NCBI GenBank assembly: GCA_005884605.1
Contig: VBBE01000075.1
Location: 1-12,156, forward strand
From: Candidatus Bathyarchaeota archaeon
GTDB lineage: Archaea; Thermoproteota; Bathyarchaeia; 40CM-2-53-6
Length of the DNA: 12,156 nt
Direction of reading: 5' to 3'
Both the position numbers and the translations under genes were made by a program. The notes beneath the pieces are model-generated. The model worked only from the letters and a program-made list of their open reading frames with translations. It was not told the origin of the DNA and did no database searches. The number at the start of each line of letters is the position of its first letter. The stretch's first letter is position 1. This document shows positions 11,955-12,156 of the stretch, one piece after another.

Positions 11955-12156
11955 ATGATCCGACAAGGCTGGCCACACTTCGAAGAATGGCCCTTCCCGG
12001 AGAGATGGGTTCACCTAGACGGGCTCGCAATCCACTACGTAGATGAAGGCTCCGGCGCCCGACCGGTTGTAATGATTCATGGCAACCCCGCCTGGTCTTA
12101 CATGTGGAGGCGGCTGGTCCCTGCAATCACCGGGTCCGGTCACCGAGCCCTCGCAT
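11955..12156 (+). CDS. haloalkane-dehalogenase-like alpha/beta hydrolase (5' part, cut by window end)
   Basis: The frame starts at ATG 11955, directly after an in-frame TAG, and stays open to the window edge for 67 codons. It reads MIRQGWPHFEEWPFPERW, then VHLDGLAIHYVDEGSG, then VVMIHGNPAWSYMWRRLVPAI. HGNP-x-W-S-Y-x-W-R is the oxyanion-hole motif of haloalkane dehalogenases, with the Asn and following residues positioned as in that family; the catalytic Asp, acid and His would be downstream. AGAGAGG (11941-11947) seven bases before the ATG may be the ribosome-binding site. Broader alpha/beta hydrolases (epoxide hydrolase or lipase-like) share much of this, so dehalogenation is likely but not proven. 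Confidence 0.82.
   Translation, partial: MIRQGWPHFEEWPFPERWVHLDGLAIHYVDEGSGARPVVMIHGNPAWSYMWRRLVPAITGSGHRALA

Noticed and set aside
1..12156. CRISPR array, insertion sequence or integrase site
   Set aside because: No regularly spaced direct repeats, transposase, terminal inverted repeats or integrase-like protein was seen.

Overview
The window looks archaeal, most likely a Thermoproteota/Nitrososphaeria-type ('thaumarchaeal') genome of moderate G+C. The signs are: a membrane protein with an N-terminal C2H2 zinc finger and a His-rich outer domain, an archaeal-style NikR regulator, a protein with two winged-helix domains, an archaeal AlaX editing enzyme, an LsrF-like class I aldolase, frequent GTG/TTG starts and TATA-like boxes close to start codons. 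The lineage is inferred from protein character only; no rRNA or tRNA was found.

Left part (1-3715): after a possible tail of an upstream gene come a His-rich membrane protein (minus) and a metal-handling block. The block holds a NicO-like multi-pass permease (minus) followed by an unlisted 46-residue membrane ORF, a divergent NikR-type nickel regulator (plus), and a ZIP-like metal permease (minus) convergent with the regulator. The short gap between permease and regulator carries TATA-like boxes for both directions and an inverted repeat that could be the regulator's operator.

Centre (3886-6891, plus): a tight four-gene run. It encodes a CuA-like copper-binding cupredoxin with no visible signal peptide, a three-helix membrane protein with histidines in its helices, a double winged-helix regulator and a membrane-anchored seven-bladed Vgb-like beta-propeller. 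The last three follow one another with overlaps or very short gaps. This is the best candidate here for an undescribed module, perhaps a copper/redox or surface-sensing unit with its own regulator.

Right-centre (6888-9353, minus): an ABC-2 type exporter operon of one ATPase and two paralogous permeases. The second permease appears to start at CTG in a CTGA overlap with a strong Shine-Dalgarno sequence, restoring 26 conserved-looking N-terminal residues. The operon ends convergently on the propeller gene with overlapping stop codons.

Right part (9488-12156): a nitroreductase-family flavoprotein (plus), then a two-gene minus operon of an LsrF-like aldolase/thiolase and an AlaX alanyl-tRNA editing protein, and finally the start of a haloalkane-dehalogenase-like alpha/beta hydrolase (plus) cut by the window edge. 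These look like general metabolic and translation-quality genes without an obvious shared pathway. No CRISPR array, insertion sequence or RNA gene was recognised.
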